A stretch of 47,345 bases of DNA from Calothrix anomala FACHB-343 (GTDB lineage: Bacteria > Cyanobacteriota > Cyanobacteriia > Cyanobacteriales > Nostocaceae): contig NZ_JACJQG010000077.1 of the NCBI RefSeq assembly GCF_014696435.1, forward strand, positions 1 to 47,345, given 5' to 3'. The notes below the pieces were generated by a model. It was not told the origin of the DNA and made no database searches. It worked only from the letters and a program-made list of their open reading frames with translations. The translations under genes were made by a program, and so were the position numbers. This document shows, piece by piece, positions 8,949-20,119 of the stretch. Each line of letters opens with the position of its first letter. The first letter of the stretch is position 1.

Positions 8949-11900
8949 TTACCAAGGACTACCAATCATTGTATAACCAGCCCAGTAATAAGGATGGGAT
9001 AAATCTTGATTGGGAAGGTCTTTTAACTCGTTTGGTAAATTAATATTTGTCCAATTGAATTTATTTTTTCCACTATTCACTTTACTGTTGAGCATCGCCA
9101 ATTGTGCTTCTCTTAAAGCCTTAGCTTTGAGGGGTTTACCCGGAGCATTTTTTAATTGTTCGTAAAATTCAACCATCATTCTTAAACTAGCAGCATCATT
9201 AACTTGCCAAAGTGTCGCCAGAGTTGATTTTACTCCTGCTTTCACAGCAAACCCAGCAAAACCTAATTCAGCTTGTTTATTTCCAAGTGCAGTTTGACAA
9301 GCACTTAATACAACTAATTCTGCTGGTGGGTTATTCCATCCCAACTCACGAATTTGGTTTAAATTTAAAATTCCATCTCGAAGTGCTATATAAGAGTTAT
9401 AATCTGAAAAACCTGCATGAGTTGCTAGGTGAATAATCCCTTGATTTTGGCGTTCTTTAAGAGTATTCAACGTTAAATTATCTGGAATTGAACGACCTCT
9501 ACCCCAAACTTGTTTTGAAAGTATTTCTGCTTCTAGCTTGGCTCCTGGTAATGGTTTATCTCTCAACGAACCAGAAAACTCTGATGTACTCATTGCTAAC
9601 ATTTCGGTATCTTTAATATTTACATATCGAGTATCAGTTAAACTTAAACTTGGCATCAAGCCAATGCTATAATTTTCCTCCTTTTCTATAATGTATTGTT
9701 TGCCATCATGAAGGGCGGCTAAAGGAAAGCTACGCAATCCGTCATCAAGAATGAAAACTAAGCCGTTTATTCTTCTGTTTTTGACTTCTTCTTCTAAAGG
9801 TTTAAAAAGCCATTGATACATATCTTGAGATATTTTTAAGTGGTCTTCACTTTTCAAAACTTTTTGAGCGTCTTCATTTTGGTTTTTTAAAGCTTTTTGG
9901 TAATCTGCCATCAAAGTTCCAAATCTTTCAACTTGATGTTTTACGTCTTGTGATGAAACTCCTACATGACGAAAAACAACGGCATCATTAGCTGTCACTA
10001 AAAAAAGATTTAATTGATTGTTTTGAAAAACCGCGTAAATTACTGCTGGTTTAACACCTGTTTCTGATTCGATTCTTCTTAATTGTTCTCTAGTTTCTCC
10101 TAGAGTATTTGCACCGCTATTTTTGCCAGATCTATTTTGTGGACTAGTATTTTCTTGTGCTGAATTACCTGGTGCTTTTGAAGTGGTTTCAGATGAATTA
10201 GAATGAGAGGAAAAAGGTGAATTTACAGGATTTTGCTCATCCACAATCGTTGGATTTTTTGGGGTTTCAATACTTGGAGACTGCGGATTGGGATTTGAAT
10301 CATTAGGAAGGGTAGGTCTAGGATTATCAGCAGTTGTTATGTTTTGAATATCGCTAGCAACTAAGGTGTTAGTATTTGAGTTTTTAGATAACTCACCTGC
10401 TGTCGTATTAATTTTTATCTGAAGATTATTGGTAAATTTTTCAGTAAATTTCTTGTCGATTTCAACGACACCAAGGTCTAAAACTGGGGGATTTGCAACA
10501 AAACGGGTAGGAGTAAGTTGTGGTTTTTTTCCTGGATCAGATTCTTTTTTTGTTGGTTGTTCTTCCGCAGTTTTAGGTGGTGACTCTGTCCCAGTTTGGA
10601 TTTGGATATTACCTTGAGTTGAGTTCTCAAAAACTACTCTTGTGGGTGCAATAGTGCTTTGTCCACTGGTAATTGCTCCTACTGTACCATTGCGATTGGC
10701 ATTACCGACAATCAAAGGAGCGTTTTTTGACCCAGTACGAATGATAATATCGCCGCCTCCCTGTCCACCAGCAGTAGAGATACTGGCTAATTTACCATTG
10801 CGATCGCTAAATCTTCCTAAAGCACGAAAAAAGCGTCCGGCGGTAATATCTACTGTACCACCTCTGCCATTGACACCGCCTTGAGCATTGATTGAGTTTA
10901 CCTGAACGTCACCAATCGGATCGAGGATAACGTTACCGCCATCGCTAACTACGGAACTGGAGTTGATAGTACCCGCAGTGATACTGTCTCTGGCTAGGAG
11001 GGAAATTAAACCGCCGTTTCCAGTAGCGTTACTAGAGTCTAGGGTTGCTGGGGCGTTAATTGTTGTTCCTCTAAGAGTAATATTGCCCCCAGTAGTGGTT
11101 ATCGGATTGGAAACTGTCACTGTTGCGATACTGCTAAGGCTGAAATTACCACCACCGGTAACCACAGAACTCAATAAATTAAAGTCGCTACTGACATTTA
11201 AGTTAAAATTGCCACCGCCAGTATTAATGCTATTTGGTAGCAAAACCCTGTTTGGGGCTGTGACATTACCCAGGATGGTATCAGATCCAGAGGGCACAAA
11301 TCCCGCAGAAAAGTCGATAGTATTGGCAGTATTAGCCGTCAGCGAACCGCCACCTAATCCAGAACCGGAACCATATAATATTGAACCAGAAACAATATTA
11401 CCAGCAGCATTAAGATTAATTGCACCCCCATTGCCATTTAAAGAAACAGACTCCAACGATCCAGCACTAGTGTCAATTAATCCTGTAATACTATTGAGGT
11501 TAATGTTTCCTCCACTGCCAGTACCATCAGACCTGGATACTAAGCTGCCAGTAGTGATATTACCAGATGCCGTCACAGCAATTGCTCCACCATTACCAAT
11601 TCCAAGAGGGAAGGAGGAAGAGTCCAAAATTTTAGTAGTGATGTTACCACCTGCGGTCAAAGTAATCGCCCCGCCATCGCCACGTTCAAGAAATGAGCCA
11701 GCGTAAGCGGAAGAGGACAAATTGTCAGTAATAATAATGTCACCAGCCGCAGCTAAAGTTATCGCCCCTCCATTAGCAAAGTTGGAGAAAGATTCTGCAC
11801 TGATAACGTTAACTGAGCCGCCAGTACTATTTATATTAATATTGCCGCCATTGCTACCAGTGCCATAAGAGAAAGAAAACAAAGCATTAGTAGAGATATT

Positions 11901-14900
11901 ACTAGCAGCCGTCAGAGTAATTGCACCTCCATTCCCACTAACATCATTTCCGGGAGTCACGGCGGTAGATTCCAAAGATCCAGCAGTAGTATTAATAGAT
12001 CCAGTGGTACTGGTAATAGTAATGTTTCCAGCATTACCTGTTTCCGATGCTGATAGTAGACTAACAGCAATCCCATTCACAGGAGATATAAGACTACTAC
12101 CAATAGTAATGTTGCCATTGGCGGTCAGGTTAATGTTACCACCATTAGCGATCGCACCACCAAAGCCTGTGGTCGAGCTAGAGTTAAGGGTTTGTGTAGT
12201 AATATTACCATTGGCGTTGAGATTAATGGCACCACCATTACCAACTGTAGAATTAGAGTTGATTGTTTCTGCGGTGATGTTGCCATTAGCGTTGAGATTA
12301 ATTGCACCACCATTACCAGTTGTGGAGTTAGAGTCAAGATTTCCGGCGTTGATATTACCTTGACTGGTGATAGTAATTGCTTGTCCTGGATTGACGATAT
12401 TACCAACGGTAATCTCGTTAGCTTCTAAGGTAAAGGGGAAATCACCAGTACCAAACAGAGTACCCCCGCTATGGTTAATCGTATTAGCACGAAGGGTGAG
12501 CGGAGTGTTAAACCTAGCATCACCTGTGAGAACAATATTGCCATTGCTATTGGAGTTAATTGAACCGCTAGCGTAGAAAATTCCCTCTGCACCGTTAGTT
12601 CCAGTACCAGTTAAAGAAATATTTCCCTTGCCAACAGATTCCACTACGCTATTAACATCGTTTTTAATACCGTAATTTTGCCCAGATCCATTACCAGCAA
12701 TACCTGTCAAATTGATATTGCCATCGTTCGATCTAATTGTCGAGACTCCCGATTTTGCTGCATAGGAACCCAGCTGTATACCACTACTTCCTACTGTCCC
12801 ATTTCCACCTGTTCCTTCTAGAGTAATATTTCCCTTACCAGTGGATTCGATTAAGCTACCATTACCTTCAACAGAACCAGTACCAAGAACTATACCTTCA
12901 TTAGAACCATCACCACCTTGACCTTTGAGAGTAATATCTCCATCCACTGAGGTGATTGTTGCACCAGCTGTTCCACCAATCTGTATTCCCCAGCTACTAT
13001 TACCATTGCCACTAATATTACCAGTACCACCAATTCCTTCTAAGGTAATATTTCCGCTTCCTTGCGATTTCACAGCAGCAGCATCGTTTAGGCGAATTCC
13101 AATCTGTCCGCTTCCCGAACCGTTTCCCGCAGTACCTTTGACGCTGATGTTCCCATCTACTGAGGTAACATTTCCTTGAATCTCTACTCCGAGAACTTCG
13201 TTTGTTCCTTTCCCTCCATTACCGATGATGGTAATATTTCCCGATCCAGTTGAGCGGACAATATCAAGATTAGCGATCGCAATACCTCGATTATACCTGG
13301 CAGTTCCGTCCTGACTACCAGTACCATCTAAGATAATATTTCCTTTGCCAGTCGATTCTACAACTGCGTTATTAATCAGGACAATCCCATCATTTCCTTC
13401 TCCCGTACCATTACCAACGCCAGTTATGCTAATATCTCCATCTACTGCACTGACTTTCGAGCCAAAAGCCATTCCGATTCCACCACCACCGTTACCACCT
13501 GTACCTTTCAAGGTGATGGTTCCAGTACCAGTGGTTCGTAACTCACTCCCAACTAAAAGAATACCTGCATTGCTATTAGCAGTTGTTCCTCCTATACCTG
13601 TGAGGTTAATGTTACCGCTACCTGTATCAATAATGGTGGTATTCAGGCTAATGCCATAGTTAACGGTATTATTGCCATTACCAGTACCTGTAAAGTTACC
13701 ACCTTTTGTAGTAATAACTAGAGGATTTCCCAACATCGTCAGGGCACCATTAGCGATCAGATTAACGTTTCCGCCGTTGGTTGTGATGTTGGCATTAACG
13801 TTAATATTGTTACCTGCCTGAGCAGTCAATCCTACACCAGCAGTGGTGATGTCAATTGGTGCATTGAAGTTAATATCTCTAGTTGCTTGCAGGGTGATAT
13901 TACCTGTAATTCCTGAGAATGCTGTGTTATTAATTTCAAAATCAGTTGTTGTATCCCCATCTGCAAAGAAAATTGAGCCATCGGCAACTTGAGCATCAGT
14001 ACCGGTACCAGCCACAATGTTAATATCTCTTGGATCAAACAAAACTGTTCCAGGCGTACCAAAAGATGCGCCTACATTAGCATTACCCGCAAACCCCAGG
14101 TTTTCTTTGCCGGAAATTTCAATAAACCCACCATTGCCAAATAGGTTACCACCCCTAGCGCTGGCATTGCCATCAAAGCGGGTTGCTTTATCTGCCCAAA
14201 CAAAAATATTACCACCATTGCCGGTGCTGACTCCATCAGCGTTGATGGTTGAATCTTGACTTACCAATGTCTGCAAAGCATTTGCTACATTACCTTTTCC
14301 TTGATAATCGCCACCAACCCGCACTGTTCCACCGCCATTTGTCCCAGAAGCGTTAATATTGGCGCTAACTACCCCTACTTTCTCCCCTAGTATATTTACA
14401 TTACCTCCTGTGTTACCAGATACATCTATGTTGCCGGAGGTAATATTAGTTCCTGGTTCTGTGGGAATTTCTGTCCCGGTAGCTGATAACCTAACTTTGC
14501 TGTTGTTATCAACTGTTAACCCTGCTTCCCCACTAGTAATTTTTCCGACAGTTAACAATTGTGGCAAGGATAAAGGTGAGAATGGTAAAGGATTTGGCGC
14601 ATTGCTGGTTGGTTTTTCTAGTGCCAAACTTAACACGTTACCTTGCTGACTAATTTTGACTAAGTTGCTTCCCGGTATGGCGCTAACGGTAATATTTCCA
14701 GATGGTGTTTTGATGGTTCCTGTATTAACTACAGTTCCACCCAGCAACATTAAATTTTGTCCTTCCTTCAGCGTTAAATTCCCTGCATTGAAAATGCTTC
14801 CTGGTTGGGACATAGTAAACGCAAAACTGTTGGGATTTCCCACCAAAGCTTGATAATTGTTGCTACCAATGGCGTTAAACCAATCTGTACCAAAACCAAT

Positions 14901-15356
14901 ACCATTGGCGGTTGTTGCGGTAAAAGCTGCTGGAACATCTAAACGAGCATTTGCACCAAAAATTATACCTGCGGGATTCATTAAATACAGGTTGGAATTA
15001 CCGCCTGTTACTTGAATTAAGCCATTAATTATTGAAGCATTACCACCAGTGACACGCCCTAAAATATTTTGAATTTGTGGGTTAGAGACAAAGTTGGCGA
15101 TTTCGTTGGGGTTAAGACCAAATTTCTGTAAACTGTGGAAGAGGTTTGCTTTATCTCCTGAAAGAGTTCCCCCTTGAATATTGATGCGGTTTCCCTCTGT
15201 TGTAATATTTGTTCCTGTACCATCAGCAGCAGGGGTAATTGATTGAGCTTTTGCGGCTGTAATGGTGTGAAGAGCGAAAATTATCGGTAAAGATAGGGAT
15301 AATAGAATTCCGCTTATATTCTTTGTTAACGAGATAATCCAGGCTTTTTTCATCAT
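8949..15356 (-). CDS. Giant TpsA exoprotein with C-terminal CHAT peptidase
   Basis: A 2135-residue protein. Signal peptide to about residue 37 (cleavage AKA/QS), then a TPS secretion domain (about 45-270) with [10 protein letters not shown], the conserved NP-GI motif that TpsB recognises. About 1300 residues of Gly/Asn-rich beta-helix repeats follow (motifs such as [12 protein letters not shown] and [13 protein letters not shown]), then a Pro/Ser/Asn-rich linker (about 1600-1750). The C-terminal 280 residues are a CHAT domain: HLATHAGF with catalytic His near 1980 and LSACQTALG with catalytic Cys near 2020, followed by [23 protein letters not shown] domains are caspase-like cysteine proteases. 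I infer a surface-anchored or released effector delivering a protease at the tip of a beta-helix fibre. The DUF928 gene lies 60 bp upstream on the same strand. Confidence 0.93.
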   Translation of the reverse strand: MMKKAWIISLTKNISGILLSLSLPIIFALHTITAAKAQSITPAADGTGTNITTEGNRINIQGGTLSGDKANLFHSLQKFGLNPNEIANFVSNPQIQNILGRVTGGNASIINGLIQVTGGNSNLYLMNPAGIIFGANARLDVPAAFTATTANGIGFGTDWFNAIGSNNYQALVGNPNSFAFTMSQPGSIFNAGNLTLKEGQNLMLLGGTVVNTGTIKTPSGNITVSAIPGSNLVKISQQGNVLSLALEKPTSNAPNPLPFSPLSLPQLLTVGKITSGEAGLTVDNNSKVRLSATGTEIPTEPGTNITSGNIDVSGNTGGNVNILGEKVGVVSANINASGTNGGGTVRVGGDYQGKGNVANALQTLVSQDSTINADGVSTGNGGNIFVWADKATRFDGNASARGGNLFGNGGFIEISGKENLGFAGNANVGASFGTPGTVLFDPRDINIVAGTGTDAQVADGSIFFADGDTTTDFEINNTAFSGITGNITLQATRDINFNAPIDITTAGVGLTAQAGNNINVNANITTNGGNVNLIANGALTMLGNPLVITTKGGNFTGTGNGNNTVNYGISLNTTIIDTGSGNINLTGIGGTTANSNAGILLVGSELRTTGTGTITLKGTGGNGGGGIGMAFGSKVSAVDGDISITGVGNGTGEGNDGIVLINNAVVESTGKGNIILDGTGSQDGTARYNRGIAIANLDIVRSTGSGNITIIGNGGKGTNEVLGVEIQGNVTSVDGNISVKGTAGNGSGSGQIGIRLNDAAAVKSQGSGNITLEGIGGTGNISGNGNSSWGIQIGGTAGATITSVDGDITLKGQGGDGSNEGIVLGTGSVEGNGSLIESTGKGNITLEGTGGNGTVGSSGIQLGSYAAKSGVSTIRSNDGNINLTGIAGNGSGQNYGIKNDVNSVVESVGKGNISLTGTGTNGAEGIFYASGSINSNSNGNIVLTGDARFNTPLTLRANTINHSGGTLFGTGDFPFTLEANEITVGNIVNPGQAITITSQGNINAGNLDSNSTTGNGGAINLNANGNITAETINSNSTVGNGGAINLNANGNITTQTLNSSSTTGFGGAIANGGNINLTANGNITIGSSLISPVNGIAVSLLSASETGNAGNITITSTTGSINTTAGSLESTAVTPGNDVSGNGGAITLTAASNISTNALFSFSYGTGSNGGNININSTGGSVNVISAESFSNFANGGAITLAAAGDIIITDNLSSSAYAGSFLERGDGGAITLTAGGNITTKILDSSSFPLGIGNGGAIAVTASGNITTGSLVSRSDGTGSGGNINLNSITGLIDTSAGSLESVSLNGNGGAINLNAAGNIVSGSILYGSGSGLGGGSLTANTANTIDFSAGFVPSGSDTILGNVTAPNRVLLPNSINTGGGNFNLNVSSDFNLLSSVVTGGGNFSLSSIATVTVSNPITTTGGNITLRGTTINAPATLDSSNATGNGGLISLLARDSITAGTINSSSVVSDGGNVILDPIGDVQVNSINAQGGVNGRGGTVDITAGRFFRALGRFSDRNGKLASISTAGGQGGGDIIIRTGSKNAPLIVGNANRNGTVGAITSGQSTIAPTRVVFENSTQGNIQIQTGTESPPKTAEEQPTKKESDPGKKPQLTPTRFVANPPVLDLGVVEIDKKFTEKFTNNLQIKINTTAGELSKNSNTNTLVASDIQNITTADNPRPTLPNDSNPNPQSPSIETPKNPTIVDEQNPVNSPFSSHSNSSETTSKAPGNSAQENTSPQNRSGKNSGANTLGETREQLRRIESETGVKPAVIYAVFQNNQLNLFLVTANDAVVFRHVGVSSQDVKHQVERFGTLMADYQKALKNQNEDAQKVLKSEDHLKISQDMYQWLFKPLEEEVKNRRINGLVFILDDGLRSFPLAALHDGKQYIIEKEENYSIGLMPSLSLTDTRYVNIKDTEMLAMSTSEFSGSLRDKPLPGAKLEAEILSKQVWGRGRSIPDNLTLNTLKERQNQGIIHLATHAGFSDYNSYIALRDGILNLNQIRELGWNNPPAELVVLSACQTALGNKQAELGFAGFAVKAGVKSTLATLWQVNDAASLRMMVEFYEQLKNAPGKPLKAKALREAQLAMLNSKVNSGKNKFNWTNINLPNELKDLPNQDLSHPYYWAGYTMIGSPW

Positions 15357-15415
15357 AAAAACTGTAGAAATTAATGATTCCAGGGATGTGTGGAAAATGG
15401 TGGTTCAGTTGGAGA

Positions 15416-16183
15416 TTATTGCTGTGCGGTACAGCAAGGGGTGATTGGTTCTGAGTCAAAATCCTTTAAATTCACAGTGGAATATCCCAATAGTTCTTTC
15501 CAACTCGCTAGAAGTTGGGGATTTTTGGGGTCATTGCGTAATGCTTCTGCAAGGGTGTTGAGTGTGTCGTACCAAATACCTTGGTCTGCGTAAATTTTGC
15601 TGCGATCGCTTGGTGATGCTTGCTCAATTTTTGTCACAATACTAGAGTCAAGGGGTACTCGTTTCACCCAACCGATGATTTCATCGGGTACTTTGCTGGA
15701 GACTCCCGTAACAATGCTGCAATCTACAGAGAAAGTCCACTGGTAATCTTTGTTAATTTCTAATGCAGGTATTTCTTTCGGCAGAGTAATACTAATAATT
15801 CCGGGAGAGTTAATCCCACCTGCAACTTTGAGTGGATAATCTTTACCACTTGGGTCTTTTAAGTTAAATTTAAATGCGTTTTCAGGTACCTTTTTATAAG
15901 GAACGTAAATCCAAAAAGTCGGGCGTTCGGATGCGGTAGTTGCTCCGTTGTTGGGATTTTGGTGTACTAATAGTTTCAGAGGTTTGTTTGTAAAATAGCA
16001 AATATCTCCACGACTTCCTGTAGATGCTGTCTTGCGAGGCCGACCGTCACCGCTAAAATTTGGTTCTTTTTTTGCTTTCTCTTGTGCTAGGACTTGTAAA
16101 TATGAACCAAGAAAGCTGGTTAATATTAAAGCGATCGCATTTGTAAGCAGCACCTTACGACGATATTTTTGCATCTGAGTCAT
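15416..16183 (-). CDS. DUF928 family exported protein
   Basis: A 255-residue protein with an N-terminal hydrophobic segment (residues 11-33) ending near LAQEKAKK, so probably periplasmic. The body has the family pattern: GDICYFTNKPLKLLVHQN, RPTFWIYVPY, a Gly-Asp beta region and a helical tail with WYDTLNTLAEALRNDP and ASWKELLG. DUF928 is almost confined to cyanobacteria and commonly sits beside CHAT/TPS genes; its role is unknown. It ends 60 bp before the TpsA-CHAT start on the same strand and is likely in its operon. The ATG at 16181-16183 is supported by the basic start MTQMQKYRRK; the second Met is an alternative. Confidence 0.88.
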   Translation of the reverse strand: MTQMQKYRRKVLLTNAIALILTSFLGSYLQVLAQEKAKKEPNFSGDGRPRKTASTGSRGDICYFTNKPLKLLVHQNPNNGATTASERPTFWIYVPYKKVPENAFKFNLKDPSGKDYPLKVAGGINSPGIISITLPKEIPALEINKDYQWTFSVDCSIVTGVSSKVPDEIIGWVKRVPLDSSIVTKIEQASPSDRSKIYADQGIWYDTLNTLAEALRNDPKNPQLLASWKELLGYSTVNLKDFDSEPITPCCTAQQ

Positions 16184-16602
16184 GATTCGGATTCTGAAAA
16201 TTTAGTATTTTTGATAACTGTTTTGATACTAAGTAAGGAAATTAGCAAAATTTGGAGAGCAAAAATTTACTCCCGGATCGTTAGTTTCAATAGTATTGAA
16301 TTGACTTATATCAATGAATTTGGGTTGTTGCTCGGTTTTTCTAGGCAAAAATCTTGATTAAAGCTGATAAAGCACCCATGAACAGTATTTTAACGCAAAA
16401 TTACTGACAATCATACAGAATTTTTAGTATGTAACATTACAAGCTTGCAGTGGGAAAAACAAGTAATATAAAATACATAATCTTGTTTTTGAGCGCACTA
16501 GTACAAAACTGTGTAAATAAAGCTACCATTTCAAACAGTCACAAGCCTTGATGTATTAACCTTTTGACTTTTGACTTTTGACTTCCGCGCAGAGGTACTA
16601 GT
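16184..16602. other. Intergenic region with a short tandem heptamer repeat
   Basis: AT-rich sequence likely containing the promoter of the DUF928-TpsA unit. At about 16558-16583 there is a tandem CTTTTGA/CTTTTGA repeat, typical of Nostocales short tandem repeats. No gene is supported. Confidence 0.45.
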
Positions 16603-16791
16603 TCAGTTTCTTTTTTGTGCAATTTGAATTTTAGAGGCTATGAAAATCACGCTCAATCCTGTCACTGTCAAACCTGCTATCGCGGGAATTAACGGTATCC
16701 ATCCACCAGCGAGAAAAATCCAACAGCAAACTACATAGAGGCTAGCTAACACTCCACATCCAGCCAGCACTAAATATAGTTTGGTTCTCAA
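16603..16791 (-). pseudogene. Two-helix membrane relic, probably CHASE2 C-terminus
   Basis: A 62-codon frame starting at TTG with no ATG at all; the frame upstream closes within five codons. It encodes two transmembrane helices around GGWIPLIPAIAGL. That W-(I/L)P--P sequence between helices is what the three-helix C-terminal part of cyanobacterial CHASE2 proteins looks like, and CHASE2 genes usually accompany DUF1822 and DUF928. I infer a degraded CHASE2 gene of which only the last two helices remain; it could alternatively be a real small membrane protein using a TTG start. Confidence 0.5.
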
Positions 16792-16910
16792 TTTCTCTGA
16801 TTTTTAGTATTTTATTATACTTAGTAAAATATCCACATCAGCTATCTAGTTATATAGAATAGAAATTAATCTATAGATAAAATAGTGACTATTGCAGGCG
16901 GGAAAGTAAA

Positions 16911-18101
16911 TTAAATCACAAAATACTCAGTCATGCTTTTGTCACCGCAAGTTATTTCTATACTAAATTTCTCACCTTGTTGTCCAGCAAATTGCAGTTG
17001 AATTGTTTGAGTGACATTTGCACTAGCTTGGGCAATTTCATTACCATCTTCGTCCAGTAACCGCACCTGAACTTCATGAGGTAAATCAGCATTATCTGTA
17101 GGACAAATATTTACTCCAATTGTGACTTCGGTATCATTGGTTGCAGATACACCAATCAATAAAGCTACTTGTTCTTGATTTACTGGAGAACCAAAATCTA
17201 AAACCTTAACTCGGTTAACATCAAATACCGAGTTTTGATTAGTTAAACTTCTGGTGTTACTTCCTCTCCAAGCTGTAGCGATTTGTTGATCTGTCAATGT
17301 ATCTTGGATTGTTTGCCAAACAGGTGCAAAATTTCCGCGCAACCATTCACTTAATCTAGTCAATTCGGTTACTTTATTGGTAATTCCTAGTCGCATGGCA
17401 TACAATTTTTGCCGCGAATTATTGTTTGATAGTAATGCGCCCCAAGTAGAAAATGGTACTTGCAAACGTGGAAAGATCATCTCTGGATTTCCTAAACGCT
17501 GGATCAAATTTTCTGTTTGGATAGTTGATAATTCTGTTAATGGAGAAATATCCACTCGTGTTTGCAGATCTGGATAAAATTGACACCTTACCCACAGAGA
17601 ATCCATATCGTCAGTTAAATCTTCTGCATCGATGCAGTAAGTGCGATCGCTTGCATCATAAGTACCTGTAGTTTTTAATTGATGATGGGTTGTATAACCC
17701 CAAACCCTCAGCCATTCAGATTCTGGTCTGATCTGTACGGCAATATAATAATCTCCAACCCAATTGGGAATATCCACCCACTCTTGCGGAACTTCTAATT
17801 CACCATCATCTATGGCTTCAGTAGGAATTAATACTAACCTTGTTGCGCCTATGGTGATGGCGCTACCATTGACAACTTCCCATAAAGCAGGCATTTGAGC
17901 ATCATTCAGCCAAATACTAGCTTCAGGGGTATTATTAGCTTGTATTCTGGCTAAAACTGCTTTTAGGCAAATTTGATTGATGTATGCATTCCAGCGACTA
18001 TTGGGTGTCGCGTGCTGTTGGCTTTGTTCCCACGATTCTGTTCGTGTTAGCGGTGGTACATCTAACCACCATTCCTGGGGTTGTGCAAATTTAAAACTCA
18101 T
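16911..18101 (-). CDS. DUF1822 family protein
   Basis: A 396-residue soluble protein. The start is set at the ATG giving MSFKFAQPQEWWLDV, because the frame extends five codons further only by a TTG. The N-terminal EWWLDVPP and the central beta-rich section (VPQEWVDIPNWVGDYYIAVQI) fit DUF1822, a cyanobacterial family of unknown biochemical role found beside a sigma-70-like factor, CHASE2 and CHAT genes. The C-terminal part, with HEVQVRLLDEDGNEI, is the conserved Ig-like end. It lies 92 bp downstream of the sigma-like gene on the same strand, so is probably co-transcribed. No membrane segment or signal peptide is seen. Confidence 0.85.
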   Translation of the reverse strand: MSFKFAQPQEWWLDVPPLTRTESWEQSQQHATPNSRWNAYINQICLKAVLARIQANNTPEASIWLNDAQMPALWEVVNGSAITIGATRLVLIPTEAIDDGELEVPQEWVDIPNWVGDYYIAVQIRPESEWLRVWGYTTHHQLKTTGTYDASDRTYCIDAEDLTDDMDSLWVRCQFYPDLQTRVDISPLTELSTIQTENLIQRLGNPEMIFPRLQVPFSTWGALLSNNNSRQKLYAMRLGITNKVTELTRLSEWLRGNFAPVWQTIQDTLTDQQIATAWRGSNTRSLTNQNSVFDVNRVKVLDFGSPVNQEQVALLIGVSATNDTEVTIGVNICPTDNADLPHEVQVRLLDEDGNEIAQASANVTQTIQLQFAGQQGEKFSIEITCGDKSMTEYFVI

Positions 18102-18193
18102 AGTTTTGTCTCTCAAGGGTCTAGGGTCTAGGAAATGGTTTCTTCCATTCGTAGGGGATGGCTCCTACAATCACGGATAAACCGATTTCAAGT

Positions 18194-19393
18194 TCACCAA
18201 CTGCGAACTTGAAGCCATTCTTCTAAAGCAACGCTTCCATGTTCTAATTGGTTTGAGTTTGAAGGAATATACAGTTGTTGTTGATTTTTTGGCGATTCTA
18301 GAAATGATTGAATTAATGCGCCTAACAGCAATTCTCTGGCTTTATTTAGGCGACGAGATACCCAAGCTTGAGGCCGATCAAATTGTTTAGCAATTTCAGT
18401 TTGGGTGAGGTTTTGTTTGTAGTACATTTGCAGTATTTGCTGTAACTCAGGAGCCAGTTCTCTCAAAGCTGCTAGTAACACATTATGTATTTGGCTGATT
18501 TGATTTTGGCGATCGCGTTTTTCATCTTCAGCTATCAGTTCAGCTAGCAGCGACTCACAAGCCAATTGCGGTAAATCCCAACTTCCGGTTGACTCATTTC
18601 CTGGCTTGGGTACATCCAGAGAATCGACTGGCGGATAAAGATATTTACGCACCCAAGTTGCAGCATTTGTCAACCACTTTTGGATAGTTTCTACCTTAAG
18701 TTCTGTACCCGGAGATAGTAATTGGCTTGAACGTTCAGTGTTGTAAAGATTAGCGATCGCTTCCCATAATTTTTGGTCTGGTTCTGGTAATCTCTGGGTA
18801 CCACCAATTTGAGTCTGCACGTATAACGCTTTAAAGCACATCCAAGCCAATTTATACCGAGCCACTTCATCCGGAGATAGTCCAACATTTTGTAAAGCTG
18901 CTACCAGGCGTTTTTTACCCACTTTGCGTAACAAAGCCCAGTTTGTACAGATATCAGCGTCTTGACGTTGGCGCAATATATCTTTGAGCAAACTGGGAAA
19001 CACCATCATGGCATAGGCTTTTAAATTGGAGTTTTTTTCGGGGTCGAACTTTGTTAAAATTTTGTTGACTTCTGCGATCGCCATTTGAAAGTAGTCAGCT
19101 AACCCATATTGATTACTCGTATATCTGTTGATTGTATATTTTGCTGCGTAATAACAAGGTTCTTGTAAGTAAGCTGACAAATGCTTCGCTGCCAAAACTG
19201 TATATTCTCTATGCCAAATTTTATACCAATATATTGCCCAAAAATTTTCTGATGCAGGTGCGTCGGTAAATTGCTTGAGACAATTTTCGATACTGCGACG
19301 CAGTTTTATATCCGTCACCCATTGACCGCTACTGTCGTTATTGAACTGAGCGAAAGTAGAAAACATTTCGGTGATTTCTAAACGAGAGCGCAT
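18194..19393 (-). CDS. Sigma-70-like RNA polymerase sigma factor
   Basis: A 399-residue protein. The C-terminus has a clear sigma region 4 helix-turn-helix (LRELAPELQQILQMYY, LTQTEIAKQFDRPQAWVSRRLNKARELL, about residues 310-365). The middle (about 125-150, DFEKNSNLKAYAMMVFPSLLKDILRQR-like) resembles a degenerate region 2 of the cyanobacterial family that always precedes DUF1822. It probably directs transcription of the locus downstream (DUF1822, DUF928, TpsA-CHAT), by analogy with the conserved gene order; no promoter can be verified from one window. ATG start, first gene of the cluster. Confidence 0.82.
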   Translation of the reverse strand: MRSRLEITEMFSTFAQFNNDSSGQWVTDIKLRRSIENCLKQFTDAPASENFWAIYWYKIWHREYTVLAAKHLSAYLQEPCYYAAKYTINRYTSNQYGLADYFQMAIAEVNKILTKFDPEKNSNLKAYAMMVFPSLLKDILRQRQDADICTNWALLRKVGKKRLVAALQNVGLSPDEVARYKLAWMCFKALYVQTQIGGTQRLPEPDQKLWEAIANLYNTERSSQLLSPGTELKVETIQKWLTNAATWVRKYLYPPVDSLDVPKPGNESTGSWDLPQLACESLLAELIAEDEKRDRQNQISQIHNVLLAALRELAPELQQILQMYYKQNLTQTEIAKQFDRPQAWVSRRLNKARELLLGALIQSFLESPKNQQQLYIPSNSNQLEHGSVALEEWLQVRSW

Positions 19394-19739
19394 ATATTAA
19401 GAAAATAGAACTACTTTAAAGGGGATTTGATAGAGATAAATATCTGTTTTTTCAACTTTATCTCGATTTGCGCCTTTTTTTACAGTAAAGCTGTTTTTTT
19501 ACTTAAATCGAACAGCGATCGCTTCAATTTGCGGATGGCGAGTCCGAAATTCGCCCAAAAATATTCCATCTTTGCATAAGCCATAGCTCGCTTAAACGTA
19601 GGGATACGGACACTGCAAAGCACTACAGCAAATCCACTGGGTATTTTGAATTTTAAATTCCTTGGAGGGGTTGACATTGTGGACTAGTACATTTAACCTA
19701 GTAGTTAATTAACTGCGCGGTTAAATACTTCCAATCTAA
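19394..19739. other. Divergent promoter region, sigma factor / arsR
   Basis: Holds the promoters of the sigma gene (leftward) and of the ArsR gene (rightward), including the operator dyad. A 65-codon minus-strand frame (19480-19677) has no recognisable features and is not accepted. Confidence 0.45.
19691..19726. promoter_or_regulatory. 36-bp operator dyad upstream of arsR
   Basis: ATTTAACC (19691-19698) and GGTTAAAT (19719-19726) are perfect inverted repeats and share their centre with the 12-bp palindrome AGTTAATTAACT (19703-19714). Only three of eighteen base pairs of the dyad fail. It ends 13 bp before the ArsR start codon, as expected for autoregulation by a dimeric winged-helix repressor. 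Confidence 0.75.
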
Positions 19740-20090
19740 ATGTCCACCGATCAATTGAGCGTCACCTTTGCCGCCCTTGCCGATCCGACTCGGCGGGCAA
19801 TCCTGGCTCATCTTGCTAAGGGCGAAGCATCGGTAACTGAGCTAGCCCAACCCTTTGAGATGAGCCTACCTGCCATTTCTAAACACCTCAAAGTGCTGGA
19901 ACGTGCGGGATTAATCGCACGGGGTCGAGAGGCTCAGTGGCGACCCTGCCGACTAGAGGCACAAGCGCTCAAGGATGCAGCAGATTGGATTGAGCAATAT
20001 CGCCAATTCTGGGAACAGAATTTGGATCGTCTAGACGAGTATTTACAACAATTGCAAGCAGAGGACAACAAACGCGATCGCGAATCATAA
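19740..20090 (+). CDS. ArsR-family winged-helix repressor
   Basis: A 116-residue regulator with the ArsR HTH: ADPTRRAILAHLAKGEASVTELAQPF then the recognition helix SLPAISKHLKVLERAGLI (about residues 40-58). It has a single Cys and no ELCVCDL metal motif, so it is not a classic metal sensor. It belongs to the subgroup that controls SRPBCC (AHSA1) genes; the signal is unknown. The gene is followed 29 bp later by exactly such a protein, and a strong dyad overlaps its promoter, so I infer autorepression of a two-gene operon. Start ATG; no clear ribosome site, the transcript may be nearly leaderless. Confidence 0.92.
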   Translation: MSTDQLSVTFAALADPTRRAILAHLAKGEASVTELAQPFEMSLPAISKHLKVLERAGLIARGREAQWRPCRLEAQALKDAADWIEQYRQFWEQNLDRLDEYLQQLQAEDNKRDRES

Positions 20091-20119
20091 ACTGCGTTCC
20101 CTTCTTCAGGAGAAACAAG

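Noticed and set aside
10429-14853. Many plus-strand proline/leucine-rich frames
   Set aside because: Antisense shadows of the repetitive TpsA gene.
19480-19677. 65-codon minus-strand frame
   Set aside because: Lies in the divergent promoter region and has no family or ribosome site.
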